Part shown: in pieces, positions 1 through 7,365 of the stretch | How the letters are laid out: the number at the start of each line of letters is the position of its first letter | How positions within the stretch are numbered: the stretch's first letter is position 1 | Assembly (NCBI RefSeq): GCF_910585425.1 | Contig: NZ_CAJUCP010000089.1 | Location: 1-16,779 of the forward strand | Source of the DNA: an uncultured Acetatifactor sp. | GTDB lineage: Bacteria > Bacillota > Clostridia > Lachnospirales > Lachnospiraceae | DNA length: 16,779 nt | Direction: 5' to 3' | Program-made: the position numbers and the translations under genes | Notes under the pieces: model-generated | Databases searched by the model: none | Told to the model about the DNA's origin: nothing | Seen by the model: the letters and a program-made list of their open reading frames with translations, nothing else

Positions 1-1011
1 CAGGAGAACGAGGAGGGCATGATCGGCGTCAGCCTCTGGAACTTCTTCCGCCTGGACTCCCCCTGGTACTCCGCCAAGCATGACCATGTGTATACCCAGG
101 ACAATGTGAATGTCCTCGGGGACCAGACCTGGATCTGGGTGGGGCTGAGCGAGGATGAGAAGACTGTCCTGAACGCGGTGGTTCCTGGTGATTCCCCGGA
201 GGAATTCGCCAAGATGCCCGCAGGCTATCAGGACGACTTTATCACGGCATACATTCAGGACCGTACTAAGTGGAACCCCTACCTGAATCCCAACCGCGGC
301 GGCACCGATACCGTGGAGAAGCCCGCAGCCATCGCCTACTCCGCACTGAGCGAGTACGAGAGCAAGGTGAAGACAGCACTGGAGACCAACCCCGATGAAG
401 AGTATGGCTTCTATGTCATCGAAGACGCCCAGCGCAATATGGAGCCCGGCGCAGTAGTCTGCGACATGGCCACCAACAACTGGCTGGTAGTGCCCGAATG
501 GTCCGAGAAGACCGATGCCGTGATGTATTTCCTCGACTGGATGTTCGGAAGCCAACAGGCCCACGACCTGTTCGAGCTGGGCATCGAGGGAGAGGATTGG
601 GAGGCAGTGGGAGAAGACGGCTATAAGAAGCTGGACATCGACGAGAACCTGGCTTACTCCATGCCCACCTACTCCTTTACCCAGAACCCGACCTACATCA
701 GGGTCAGCGAGTTCGTAAGCGAGAACGAGGAAATCAAGTCCCGCTTCGACTATATGTACGATCCTTCCACCTACAAGCTGAGCCCTCTGGCCGGATTCGT
801 GTTCGACACCACCAATGTGGAGACCCAGATCGCCAATGTGTCCGCCCTGTCCAATGAGCTGCAGCTGACCATCTCCATGTACGACGCCGACGAGGCCGCG
901 GAGAAGATTGCCCAGTGGCATGAGGATGCCACGGCAGTAGGGCTGGAGGAGATTCGCGCCGAGCTGATTTCCCAGATTCAGGCGTTCCTTGACGCGAAGA
1001 ACGCGAACTAA
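1..1011 (+). CDS. Extracellular sugar-binding lipoprotein of an ABC transporter, DUF3502 type (5' end outside window)
   Basis: The frame is open from base 1, so this is the C-terminal 336 residues of a longer protein; the ATG at 19 is internal. Family knowledge: LplA/YtcQ-like solute-binding proteins are lipoproteins on the outer face of the membrane that deliver oligosaccharides to an ABC permease, and are usually about 500-560 residues long. What is visible: the aromatic-rich ligand-domain segments (for example WNFFRLDSPWYS near the start), the YSMPTYSF segment, and a C-terminal DUF3502-like region. In that region FVFDTTNVETQIANVSAL is followed by a helix ending in a short, charged tail at the TAA. 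The signal peptide and lipobox lie upstream of the window. The permease genes are not visible and probably precede it. The hydrolases downstream fit a sugar-uptake role, but the substrate cannot be inferred. Confidence 0.85.
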   Translation, partial: QENEEGMIGVSLWNFFRLDSPWYSAKHDHVYTQDNVNVLGDQTWIWVGLSEDEKTVLNAVVPGDSPEEFAKMPAGYQDDFITAYIQDRTKWNPYLNPNRGGTDTVEKPAAIAYSALSEYESKVKTALETNPDEEYGFYVIEDAQRNMEPGAVVCDMATNNWLVVPEWSEKTDAVMYFLDWMFGSQQAHDLFELGIEGEDWEAVGEDGYKKLDIDENLAYSMPTYSFTQNPTYIRVSEFVSENEEIKSRFDYMYDPSTYKLSPLAGFVFDTTNVETQIANVSALSNELQLTISMYDADEAAEKIAQWHEDATAVGLEEIRAELISQIQAFLDAKNAN

Positions 1012-1089
1012 GAGAGGACGCCTCTACATGTACAGGGAAAAGGAAATGCGGAAAAAGATAGAAGAGATATAGAAGCGATGTAGAAGAAG

Positions 1090-1120
1090 GGCGGCCGCGG
1101 GCAGAATGCTTGCGGCCGCC
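1090..1120 (+). terminator. GC-rich stem-loop after the solute-binding protein gene
   Basis: GGCGGCCGC (1090-1098) pairs perfectly with GCGGCCGCC (1112-1120) across a 13-nt loop. It lies about 80 bases past the stop codon of the binding-protein gene and 47 bases before the 3' end of the convergent small gene. No clear T-run follows, so it may be a weak terminator or an mRNA 3' stabilising hairpin, possibly acting on both strands. Confidence 0.45.
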
Positions 1121-1166
1121 TCTTCAGGCAAGGGTTTGGCCCTGGGCTTTTCCTCGCCGGGAGAAA

Positions 1167-1316
1167 TCAGGCATTGTCGTCATTACATAAGGTTTCATAC
1201 TTTTTTGTCAGTTCCTGGTACTCTTCAAGAGTCTTGCACTCCTTTAGGTCGTTTAAGATACGTGCTCTTTCCAGCTTTCGCGCCAGACACTCAATGACTT
1301 CTGCGTTTGTGGGCAT
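1167..1316 (-). CDS. Small hypothetical protein, 49 residues
   Basis: The gene is supported by its signals, not by recognised homology. Its ATG (1314-1316, minus strand) is preceded by AGAAAGCAGGTGATTC, which matches 14 of 16 positions of the perfect complement of the 16S rRNA 3' end. A consensus promoter lies upstream (1366-1394). The product starts MPTNAEVIECLARKLERARI and ends ETLCNDDNA. It is rich in Lys, Glu and Leu and is probably one or two amphipathic helices, with three cysteines and no membrane segment or signal peptide. It is transcribed divergently from the GH28-like gene and convergently with the binding-protein gene. I do not recognise the family. A small regulator or helical adaptor is possible, but that is speculation. 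Confidence 0.6.
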   Translation of the reverse strand: MPTNAEVIECLARKLERARILNDLKECKTLEEYQELTKKYETLCNDDNA

Positions 1317-1365
1317 AGAATCACCTGCTTTCTAAAGATGTCAATCGTGTATCAGTGTCATCTTT

Positions 1366-1394
1366 ATTATAGCAGTCAAAACCTTATGTGTAAA
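1366..1394 (-). promoter_or_regulatory. Promoter of the 49-residue gene
   Basis: Read on the minus strand: TTTACA (plus 1389-1394), a 17-bp spacer, then TATAAT (plus 1366-1371). This is a near-perfect sigma-A-type promoter. It is about 50 bases upstream of the minus-strand ATG at 1316. Confidence 0.65.
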
Positions 1395-1464
1395 GGTTCC
1401 GAGAAAACGATAAACAGTTGATGAGTTGATAAAAAACAATAAAAAGAAAAAGAAAGGCAACAAT

Positions 1465-2916
1465 ATGGCACAGAAAAGAAATCAGCTGCGGATGCACCCC
1501 GTCCCCAGGGGCGCTGTGCTGCAGGAAGACTACTGCCTGCGGGTCAGGCCGGTGGGTGCCCAGGACTGGCAGGAGCTGAAGGCCTACCGGGTAAAGGTGG
1601 ACATGCATGACGTGCGCTGCGCGTCCATGGCCTGTTTCGACTTCGAGGGCAGCGTGGAGGTGGAGATCACCTTCCCGAAATTCTACACCGTGTACCGGGT
1701 GGACATCCGCCCCCTTTCCCTGGGCATCCGGGCACAGGCGCAGGACAGGCGTATCGTCTTCACGCTGGACAGACCGGCGAACCTGTCGGTGGAGATCAAC
1801 AAAGACCGCTTCCACAACCTGCACCTCTTCGCCGGAGCCATAGAGGAGCTGCCGGACAAGGCGGGGGACAATGTGCTGGTGGCGCACGGCTCCCTGGAGC
1901 GGCCCGGCTTTCTGGGGGACGGCATCAACGGGCAGCTGGAGGCCATGCCCGAGGGCAGGACGCTCTATGTGGAGCCAGGCGTCTATTATATCGGGGAATG
2001 CGTCTGGCATCTGCCCTCCCACACCCATATCTACCTGGAGCCCGGGGCCATCCTCATCGGCGGCCTGGCCCTGGAGAACGGGGAGGGGCTGCGCATAGAC
2101 GGCAGGGGAATCCTGTACCTGGCGGATTTTGCCAGGTTCAGCAGCATCAACGGCATACGGCTCAACCATTCCCGCGACATCCTGCTGGAGGGCCTGATTT
2201 TCATCAATCCGCCCCATTATACCGTATCCCTGGGGGACTGCGAGGATGTGACCATCCGCAATATCAAATCCTTCAGCTGCGAGGGCTGGAGCGACGGGCT
2301 GGACATGATGAGCAGCAGGCGGGTGCTGGTGGAAGACTGCTTCCTGCGCACCTCCGACGACTGTGTGGCCATCTACGGCAGCCGCTGGGACAATTACGGC
2401 GGCAGCAGGGAGATCGCCCTGCGCCGGACCACCCTCTGGGCGGACGTGGCCCATCCCATGATGATCGGCACCCACGGGGACCATGCCCATGAGGGCGACG
2501 TCATCGAGGAAATCCTGTTTGAAGACATCGATGTATTAGAACATCATGAGTTCCAGCCCGGATACCTGGGCGTGATGGCCATCAATGCCGGAGATAAGAA
2601 CCTGGTGCGGAATATAACCTACCGCCGCATCCGCATAGAGCCCTTCGAACACGGAAAGGTGCTGGACTTCCAGGTGAAATGGAACCGTGACTACAACCCC
2701 GCGCCGGGCCGGGGCATCCGCAACGTCCTGGTGGAAAATGTCAGCGTGATGTCGGGAGACGGGGAGGAACCCTCGACGATTGCGGGCTACAGCCAGGAAT
2801 TTTCGGTTCGCGGCATCGAAATCCGCGACTTTTACCGGGACGGCAGGAAGGCGGAGAGCCTGGAGGAGGCCGGGATCGTGGTGGGGGAATATGTGGAGGA
2901 TGTCCGGATAGGGTAG
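1465..2916 (+). CDS. Glycoside hydrolase family 28-like (polygalacturonase-type beta-helix) protein
   Basis: A 483-residue protein with no signal peptide, so probably cytoplasmic and acting on imported oligosaccharides. About the first 130 residues form a beta-rich domain ending in the NLSVEINKDRFHNLHLF region, which resembles the N-terminal domain in many GH28/GH49-like bacterial proteins. A right-handed beta-helix with repeated ILLEGLIF / VLVEDCFL / ILFEDIDV rungs follows. GH28 active-site elements are visible: Asp277 in SDGLD (for NTD), the Asp298-Asp299 pair in TSDDC, and His337 in GTHGD (for GHG). A clear RIK motif is not obvious. The TTG at 1426 would add a Lys-rich 13-residue tail; the ATG at 1465 after AAAGG is more likely. 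Family activity is hydrolysis of galacturonide or rhamnogalacturonide-type bonds; the true substrate is unknown. A strong terminator follows. Confidence 0.8.
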   Translation: MAQKRNQLRMHPVPRGAVLQEDYCLRVRPVGAQDWQELKAYRVKVDMHDVRCASMACFDFEGSVEVEITFPKFYTVYRVDIRPLSLGIRAQAQDRRIVFTLDRPANLSVEINKDRFHNLHLFAGAIEELPDKAGDNVLVAHGSLERPGFLGDGINGQLEAMPEGRTLYVEPGVYYIGECVWHLPSHTHIYLEPGAILIGGLALENGEGLRIDGRGILYLADFARFSSINGIRLNHSRDILLEGLIFINPPHYTVSLGDCEDVTIRNIKSFSCEGWSDGLDMMSSRRVLVEDCFLRTSDDCVAIYGSRWDNYGGSREIALRRTTLWADVAHPMMIGTHGDHAHEGDVIEEILFEDIDVLEHHEFQPGYLGVMAINAGDKNLVRNITYRRIRIEPFEHGKVLDFQVKWNRDYNPAPGRGIRNVLVENVSVMSGDGEEPSTIAGYSQEFSVRGIEIRDFYRDGRKAESLEEAGIVVGEYVEDVRIG

Positions 2917-2921
2917 CCGTA

Positions 2922-2961
2922 AAAGGGGCGCGGAAGCCAGAGCAGGCATCCGCGCCCCTTT
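2922..2961 (+). terminator. Terminator after the GH28-like gene
   Basis: AAAGGGGCGCGGA (2922-2934) and TCCGCGCCCCTTT (2949-2961) form a perfect 13-bp stem with a 14-nt loop, starting 6 bases after the stop codon. The 3' arm ends in only TTT, but the A/T stem base and position favour an intrinsic terminator. Confidence 0.75.
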
Positions 2962-3150
2962 GCTTGCGCTTGCTCGGCACGGGCGAGATTTAACGGGTGA
3001 GAGTCCCGAGTGCACGTAGTAAAAATCCTCAATAATAAAATCTGTTTCATGTCTTGCCCTCCTTTGTGTGTTGTGGATAGGCCGCAGGGTGGAGATGCCA
3101 AAGCCAGAAGGCGAGCCTGCTGTCTACTCGACTGTGAACGGTTTATGGAA
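2962..3150. other. Non-coding spacer before the restriction-modification system
   Basis: No convincing gene is seen here. At 2985-3020 a short hairpin with the loop motif GGGTGAGAGTCCC is reminiscent of the 5' domain of bacterial group II introns. No intron-encoded protein or domain V-like hairpin was found, so at most it is debris. The rest is featureless until the promoter at 3151. Confidence 0.3.
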
Positions 3151-3206
3151 TTGACTGTTCAAATGATATGCCTTATAATTGGAACGTAAATGTTGAATTT
3201 TGAACA
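3151..3206 (+). promoter_or_regulatory. Promoter of the restriction-modification operon, with an operator-like inverted repeat
   Basis: TTGACT (3151-3156), a 17-bp spacer and TATAAT (3174-3179) make an almost consensus promoter. An 8-bp perfect inverted repeat, TGTTCAAA (3156-3163) and TTTGAACA (3199-3206), brackets the -10 box and the predicted start of transcription. It may be an operator, although no controller protein gene is visible in the operon. Confidence 0.7.
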
Positions 3207-3232
3207 GATATCATTATTGGAGAGTCTGCCTA

Positions 3233-4483
3233 ATGGAGAGCATGAAAAACTTTGACATGGAAGAACCGCATTCATCCGAAAAGCCGCATTCTCTGGAAAA
3301 GGGGTATGATGCATATAAGGACAACAGGGATGTGATCTCACTGTTTTCAGGGGCGATGGGTCTGGACATCGGCCTTGGAAAAGCAGGGCTGAACATCGTG
3401 ATAGGGCAGGATTTTGAACCGGCCTGCGTGGAGACGATGAAAGCGAATGGGCATAAAGTCCTTGGGGGAGATATCCGGGAAATAAAGCCGGAAACGCTCC
3501 TGGCATTGACCGGGCTGCATGTGGGGGAGCCATTTATGATTTGCGGCGGCCCGCCCTGCCAGCCCTTCTCGACGGCCGGGAAGAGGCTTGGAATCAATGA
3601 CCCCAGGGGAAGCCTTTTCATGGATTTCATCAGGATGATAGACTACATACGCCCACGCTTTTTCGTCATGGAAAATGTAAAAGGCATTGTCTCCGCACCG
3701 TTAAAGCATGTTCCGGCGGATAAAAGGGAGAAGGACGATCCCGAGCAAAGGCTGGGGACGGTCTTGGACGTGATTCTGGCTGAGTTCGAGAAGCTGGGAT
3801 ACAGAACCGTTTACGGCATATTGGATGCCGTCAATTACGGAGTGCCTCAATTTCGTGAGCGGTTTGTGCTGATAGGCAGCAGGGACAAGGAAGAGATATT
3901 CCTGCCCATGCCCACGCATTTCCAGATGCACCAGAATCCGGATTACAGGTGGAAGACAGTGGGGTTTGCGATAAAAGATCTGGAGGACGCTCCGGGGGAG
4001 TATACGCCGTTAAGCGGCGACAGAAAGGAATATCTGCATATGGTTCCGGAGGGCGGAAACTGGAAGGATCTGCCTCCGGCAATGATTCCGGCCGCCATGG
4101 GAGGGGCTTATGCGTCCGGCGGAGGCAAGGTGGGGTTTTACAGGAGACTGTCCTATGCGCAGCCCTCCCCCACGATCACCACGTCACCGGCCCAGAAGGC
4201 TACGATGCTCTGCCATCCCAGACAGGACAGGCCGCTGAGCGTAAAAGAGTATGCCAGGATCCAGCAGTTCCCGGATGACTGGGAATTTACCGGAACCATA
4301 GCTGCGAAATACAGGCAGATTGGAAACGCGGTTCCTGTCGGGCTGGCCGAGGCCATTGGCAGGGCGGTCATAGCGACGGCAGACAGGACGTCAACCGTAG
4401 AGACAAAACGATTCCGGGGAACAGGCGTACACAACAGGATTAAGAATGCGATGGAATTAGGAGGAAGCTTATATGGCGATTAA
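3233..4483 (+). CDS. DNA (cytosine-5-)-methyltransferase of a type II restriction-modification system
   Basis: A 416-residue enzyme expected to transfer methyl from S-adenosylmethionine to C5 of cytosine in its target site, protecting host DNA from the nuclease encoded next. All main m5C-methyltransferase motifs are present in order: motif I (ISLFSGAMGLDIGL), motif IV with catalytic Cys109 (GGPPCQPFS), motif VI (Glu147 in ENV), motif VIII (QFRER, Gln206/Arg208/Arg210), motif IX around SPTITTSP and motif X (RQIGNAVPVGLA). The stretch between VIII and IX, roughly residues 220-315, is the target-recognition domain, so specificity cannot be read directly. The start is uncertain: ATG 3233 has GGAG 10 bases upstream, TTG 3200 would add 11 residues, and ATG 3242 is possible. 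The gene overlaps the endonuclease gene by 11 bases. Confidence 0.95.
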   Translation: MESMKNFDMEEPHSSEKPHSLEKGYDAYKDNRDVISLFSGAMGLDIGLGKAGLNIVIGQDFEPACVETMKANGHKVLGGDIREIKPETLLALTGLHVGEPFMICGGPPCQPFSTAGKRLGINDPRGSLFMDFIRMIDYIRPRFFVMENVKGIVSAPLKHVPADKREKDDPEQRLGTVLDVILAEFEKLGYRTVYGILDAVNYGVPQFRERFVLIGSRDKEEIFLPMPTHFQMHQNPDYRWKTVGFAIKDLEDAPGEYTPLSGDRKEYLHMVPEGGNWKDLPPAMIPAAMGGAYASGGGKVGFYRRLSYAQPSPTITTSPAQKATMLCHPRQDRPLSVKEYARIQQFPDDWEFTGTIAAKYRQIGNAVPVGLAEAIGRAVIATADRTSTVETKRFRGTGVHNRIKNAMELGGSLYGD

Positions 4484-5213
4484 CAATTCCTATGATGAAA
4501 AAGCGGTAGTACAGGCTATAGCAAAAGCGCTGGAAACATTTTATGGAACGCTGATCGAAAAGATCGACACGCTTGATATCAGGAAAGTAATCAGGAGAAA
4601 GAATCCATATCTGTATCGCGCGAAAGCGATGGAAAGCGCCTCGGAGATAGTGGAGTCTGTTTTAAGCGCCTTTGTGACGTCCAGTGAGGAAACGATTTTT
4701 GGCAATTGCTTCTTTGAGCCCATTGCCATTGCGGTAAGCGGTGGAAATAAGGCGCTGGCCGAAGGCATCGACCTGATGATACAGGATGATAAAAACAATA
4801 CGATTTATGCCATTGCAGTCAAGAGCGGCCCTTCCGTATTCAACGCGGACAGCAAGAAACGCCAGGAACAGAATTTCATGGCGGCATCTAAGCTGGCACA
4901 GCAGGCAAAGGCCAGATTTGAGGCCTATATAGGATACTGTTATGGCAAAAAGAAGGACAGCGGCAAGGGTAAGCCAAAGATGTATCAGGAGCTGGCGGGG
5001 AAACAGTTCTGGGCGGAGCTTACAGGGGACGAGGATTTCTATGTCAAGATAATCACCTTTATGGGAACCATGCCGGAGCAGTATGTGGCATCCTACAAGG
5101 AGAGCTACAATAAGGCGGCGAACAGGCTGATTCGGGAATTCTCGAACAGCTTCTGCAAGGAGGACGGGGGGATTGACTGGGAGAAGCTGGTGGAATTCAA
5201 TTCCGGGGATTAG
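4473..5213 (+). CDS. PmeII-family-like type II restriction endonuclease
   Basis: A 246-residue protein starting at ATG 4473, inside the end of the methyltransferase gene, with an AGGAGG site 8 bases upstream. The likely role is cleavage of unmethylated DNA at the site its partner methylates. The layout matches endonucleases annotated as the PmeII family: KNPYLYRAK near residue 45, SSEETIFGNCFFEP around 70-83, EGIDLMIQDD at 97-106, IAVKSGP at 114-120, and a C-terminal FCKEDGGIDWEKLVEFNS. The PD-(D/E)XK-like core would use Asp100 and Lys117; the acidic position of ExK is taken by Ala115, so a neighbouring Glu may substitute. The family call rests on remembered pattern similarity. The overlap with the methyltransferase strongly supports the restriction role. 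Confidence 0.82.
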   Translation: MAINNSYDEKAVVQAIAKALETFYGTLIEKIDTLDIRKVIRRKNPYLYRAKAMESASEIVESVLSAFVTSSEETIFGNCFFEPIAIAVSGGNKALAEGIDLMIQDDKNNTIYAIAVKSGPSVFNADSKKRQEQNFMAASKLAQQAKARFEAYIGYCYGKKKDSGKGKPKMYQELAGKQFWAELTGDEDFYVKIITFMGTMPEQYVASYKESYNKAANRLIREFSNSFCKEDGGIDWEKLVEFNSGD

Positions 5214-5264
5214 GGCGGTATTCACGTCGTACAGCTTCGAGTAATTTTGTGTAGATATATAGGG

Positions 5265-5321
5265 GAAATAGATGGAATTCTGTGATAGATTCATGTTGAA
5301 ATAGCAGGAATTCTGTGATAG
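5265..5321 (+). repeat. Duplicated 24-bp unit upstream of the DUF4143 ATPase gene
   Basis: GAAATAG, two variable bases, then GGAATTCTGTGATAG occurs at 5265-5288 and again at 5298-5321, giving a 33-bp period with only the two variable bases differing. The second copy overlaps the predicted promoter, so the pair looks like an operator. A recombination remnant is the alternative. Confidence 0.7.
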
Positions 5322-5324
5322 CAT
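5296..5324 (+). promoter_or_regulatory. Putative promoter of the DUF4143 ATPase gene
   Basis: TTGAAA (5296-5301), a 17-bp spacer and TAGCAT (5319-5324). The -10 box matches consensus at four of six positions. It lies about 50 bases before the start codon and is overlapped by the second 24-bp repeat. Confidence 0.45.
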
Positions 5325-5375
5325 AAAGGCACCACATAGAAACAGGAAATCAGGATTCCAGCGGGAGGACAGGAA

Positions 5376-6719
5376 ATGGAGCTGCTGCGCAGGAAAATCG
5401 ACAGGGACTTGGCATCGTGGAAGAGCAATCCGGACAGGCTGCCACTGATCATAAAGGGGGCCAGGCAGATTGGCAAGACGGAATCAATCCGAAAGTTCGC
5501 CAGGGAGAATTACGCACATGTCGTGGAAATCAATTTTGTGCTGCAAAAACAGTTCCGGGGCATTTTCGAGGATGGCTTCCAGGTTGACACTATCCTGAAG
5601 AACCTTTCCCTGATTGCACCAGACTTCTCCCTGGTGCCCGGGGAGACCCTGCTCTTCTTCGATGAGCTCCAGGCCTGCCCCAACTGCGCTACCAGCTTAA
5701 AGAGCTTCAAACAGGACGGGAGATACGATGTCATCTGCTCCGGCTCCCTGATGGGAATCAACTATCGGGAAATCGAATCCAACAGCGTTGGCTATAAGGA
5801 AGACTATGAGATGCATTCCATGGACTTTGAGGAGTTCCTGTGGGCAAAGGGCTACCAGGAGGGCCAGATTGCGGATCTGTACCACCATATGCTGGAGCTG
5901 GAGTCCTTTTCCAGGCTGGAGCTGGACACCATGTTCGAGAATTTCAGAGAATACATGGTTCTGGGCGGGATGCCCGCCATCGTGAACTCCTTCGTAAAAA
6001 ACAAAAACTACAGCGGCACCCTGAAGATGCAGAAGCAGATTCTGCTGGACTACGAGGAGGACATCACGAAATACGCCGGAGGACTGGATCAGGGCCGCAT
6101 CCTGAACGTCTACCGGAAAATCCCTGTATTCCTGGGCAAAGAGAACAAGAAATTCCAGATTTCCAAGGTAGTGCGCGGGGCCAGGAGCAGGGAGTACATG
6201 GGCACGGTGGAATGGCTGGAAAACGCGGGAATCGTCAATGTCTGCTATTGCATGGCCCAGCCGGAGCTGCCGCTGAGGGGCAACTACAATCCGGATTATT
6301 ACAAGATTTATTTCCGGGATACCGGACTGCTGATCGGCTCCCTGGACGACGAGGTGCAGGAGGATCTGCGCTTCAATAAGAACTTCAATACCTACAAGGG
6401 GGCCATCTACGAAAATATCGTAGGAGACATGCTGGTAAAACAGGGATATCCACTGTACTTTTACAGGAACGAGAAGGGAACCCTGGAGATGGATTTCTTC
6501 GTGAGGGACAGGGATTCTCTGATTCCAGTGGAGGTAAAGGCTGCTGACGGTGCCACAGCCTCCCTGAACCGCCTGATTCAGGAGGAGACTTATGGGGATG
6601 TCAAGTACGGAATCAAGTTCGGCATGAAGAATATCGGATATAACGGCAGATTCTATACGTTTCCCTATTTCCTGGCGTTCTTTTTGAAGAGGTTCCTGCA
6701 GGAAAAGCGGCAGGTCTAA
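5376..6719 (+). CDS. AAA_14 / DUF4143 ATP-binding protein
   Basis: A 447-residue cytoplasmic protein. The N-terminal P-loop ATPase has Walker A GARQIGKT (28-35) and Walker B LLFFDE (92-97), and CSGSLMG near residue 130 fits the sensor region. The C-terminal DUF4143 region, from about residue 230, contains YENIVGDML, a Glu-Met-Asp (EMDFF) segment and a VPVEVK-like VEVK, in the order of a PD-(D/E)XK-like fold. These proteins are abundant in gut anaerobes. Their role is not settled; nucleic-acid processing or defence has been suggested by context only. The start is fixed by GGAGG 7 bases upstream of ATG 5376. The gene is alone, 162 bases after the endonuclease gene and with its own likely promoter, and ends 1 base before a strong terminator. 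Confidence 0.85.
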   Translation: MELLRRKIDRDLASWKSNPDRLPLIIKGARQIGKTESIRKFARENYAHVVEINFVLQKQFRGIFEDGFQVDTILKNLSLIAPDFSLVPGETLLFFDELQACPNCATSLKSFKQDGRYDVICSGSLMGINYREIESNSVGYKEDYEMHSMDFEEFLWAKGYQEGQIADLYHHMLELESFSRLELDTMFENFREYMVLGGMPAIVNSFVKNKNYSGTLKMQKQILLDYEEDITKYAGGLDQGRILNVYRKIPVFLGKENKKFQISKVVRGARSREYMGTVEWLENAGIVNVCYCMAQPELPLRGNYNPDYYKIYFRDTGLLIGSLDDEVQEDLRFNKNFNTYKGAIYENIVGDMLVKQGYPLYFYRNEKGTLEMDFFVRDRDSLIPVEVKAADGATASLNRLIQEETYGDVKYGIKFGMKNIGYNGRFYTFPYFLAFFLKRFLQEKRQV

Positions 6720-6774
6720 AAACACCTTACGAAGCTCTGCACGAAAGGCCGCACAGCTTCATGGGTGTTTTTTT
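6718..6774. terminator. Bidirectional intrinsic terminator
   Basis: AAAAACACC (6718-6726) pairs with GGTGTTTTT (6764-6772), and an inner stem GAAGCT (6731-6736) pairs with AGCTTC (6755-6760). T-runs occur on both strands. It sits between the convergent ATPase gene and the PDDEXK_9 remnant and can serve both. Confidence 0.85.
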
Positions 6775-6778
6775 AAAA

Positions 6779-7342
6779 CTATTCCCTTTCATACGTCACC
6801 CGGCAGGACTTCCGGAAGCAGGCCAGGCCGTACTTATGGATCGTCTCCATGCCCTCGCTCCGCAGCAGCTCGGTATATTCATGGGTCTCGATCTGCGCCA
6901 TGGCCTCCCGGCAGGCCGCGTCAAAGGCACCTTTCTCCGCGTACCTCACCTCGATGACGCATCCGATCCGTTCGCGGGGGGCCATGAGGAGGATGTCGGA
7001 GTAGCCCGTGCCGGACTCGGACTTTACGATCCAGCTTCCCTCCGCCCTTAGCAGGCCCAGGAACATGCCATGGTAGAAGTTCTCCTTCTTGGCTTTCCTC
7101 ACCGCGGGGTCCCGGATGCTGATGGACTCTGACAGGAACGCGCCGAACAGCTCCTGCACAGCCTCTGCGTCGCCTCCTTTGACCGCCGCGCAGAACCGCT
7201 CCCACCGCTTGTGATCGCCCGTCACCTGTTTGCTATAAAAAGAAATCAACCTCCAGTCCAGTTCCCCGCAAAGACGACGGGCGGAAGGTAATCCTCCCGC
7301 CCATCGCATCATAGGAAATCCTTCGCAGGAGCAACGCTCCAA
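6779..7342 (-). pseudogene. Truncated AAA-ATPase-like/PDDEXK_9 protein, C-terminal part only
   Basis: The frame encodes 187 residues, but family members are usually over 500, with an N-terminal AAA-ATPase-like domain that is missing here. Recognisable sequence starts about residue 45 (RWERFCAAVKGGDAEAV) and continues through ENFYHGMFLGLL, SGTGYSDILLM, IGCVIEVRYAE, ending in IHKYGLACF. These are the PDDEXK_9 core elements. The catalytic ExK is changed to Glu-Val-Arg (IEVRY), which would be expected to disable a nuclease. The first ~40 residues look unlike the family and run across a hairpin, so the old 5' end was probably lost near 7250. No convincing ribosome binding site is seen for the TTG at 7342. 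The GH4 gene lies just upstream on the same strand. Probably a decayed gene; a short functional fragment is not excluded. Confidence 0.7.
7279..7340 (-). terminator. Stem-loops after the GH4 gene
   Basis: Two hairpins follow the GH4 stop codon on the minus strand. GGAGC/GCTCC (7328-7340) has a 3-nt loop. A longer stem at 7279-7302 pairs GGGCGG with CCGCCC, with an inner AGG/CCT around a TAAT loop. A strong T-run is absent, so termination is only suggested. Confidence 0.4.
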
Positions 7343-7365
7343 GCAGCCCTGTCCTGTGGCGCTTC

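Noticed and set aside
1384..2490. A 368-codon minus-strand frame opposite the GH28-like gene
   Set aside because: Composition and overlap show it is a shadow; no start signal and no domain.
5265..5321. CRISPR-like pair of repeats
   Set aside because: Only two copies with 9 bases between them; more consistent with operator duplication.
5697..6725. A 342-codon minus-strand frame opposite the DUF4143 ATPase gene
   Set aside because: Antisense shadow; the plus-strand frame has Walker A and B motifs and a ribosome binding site.
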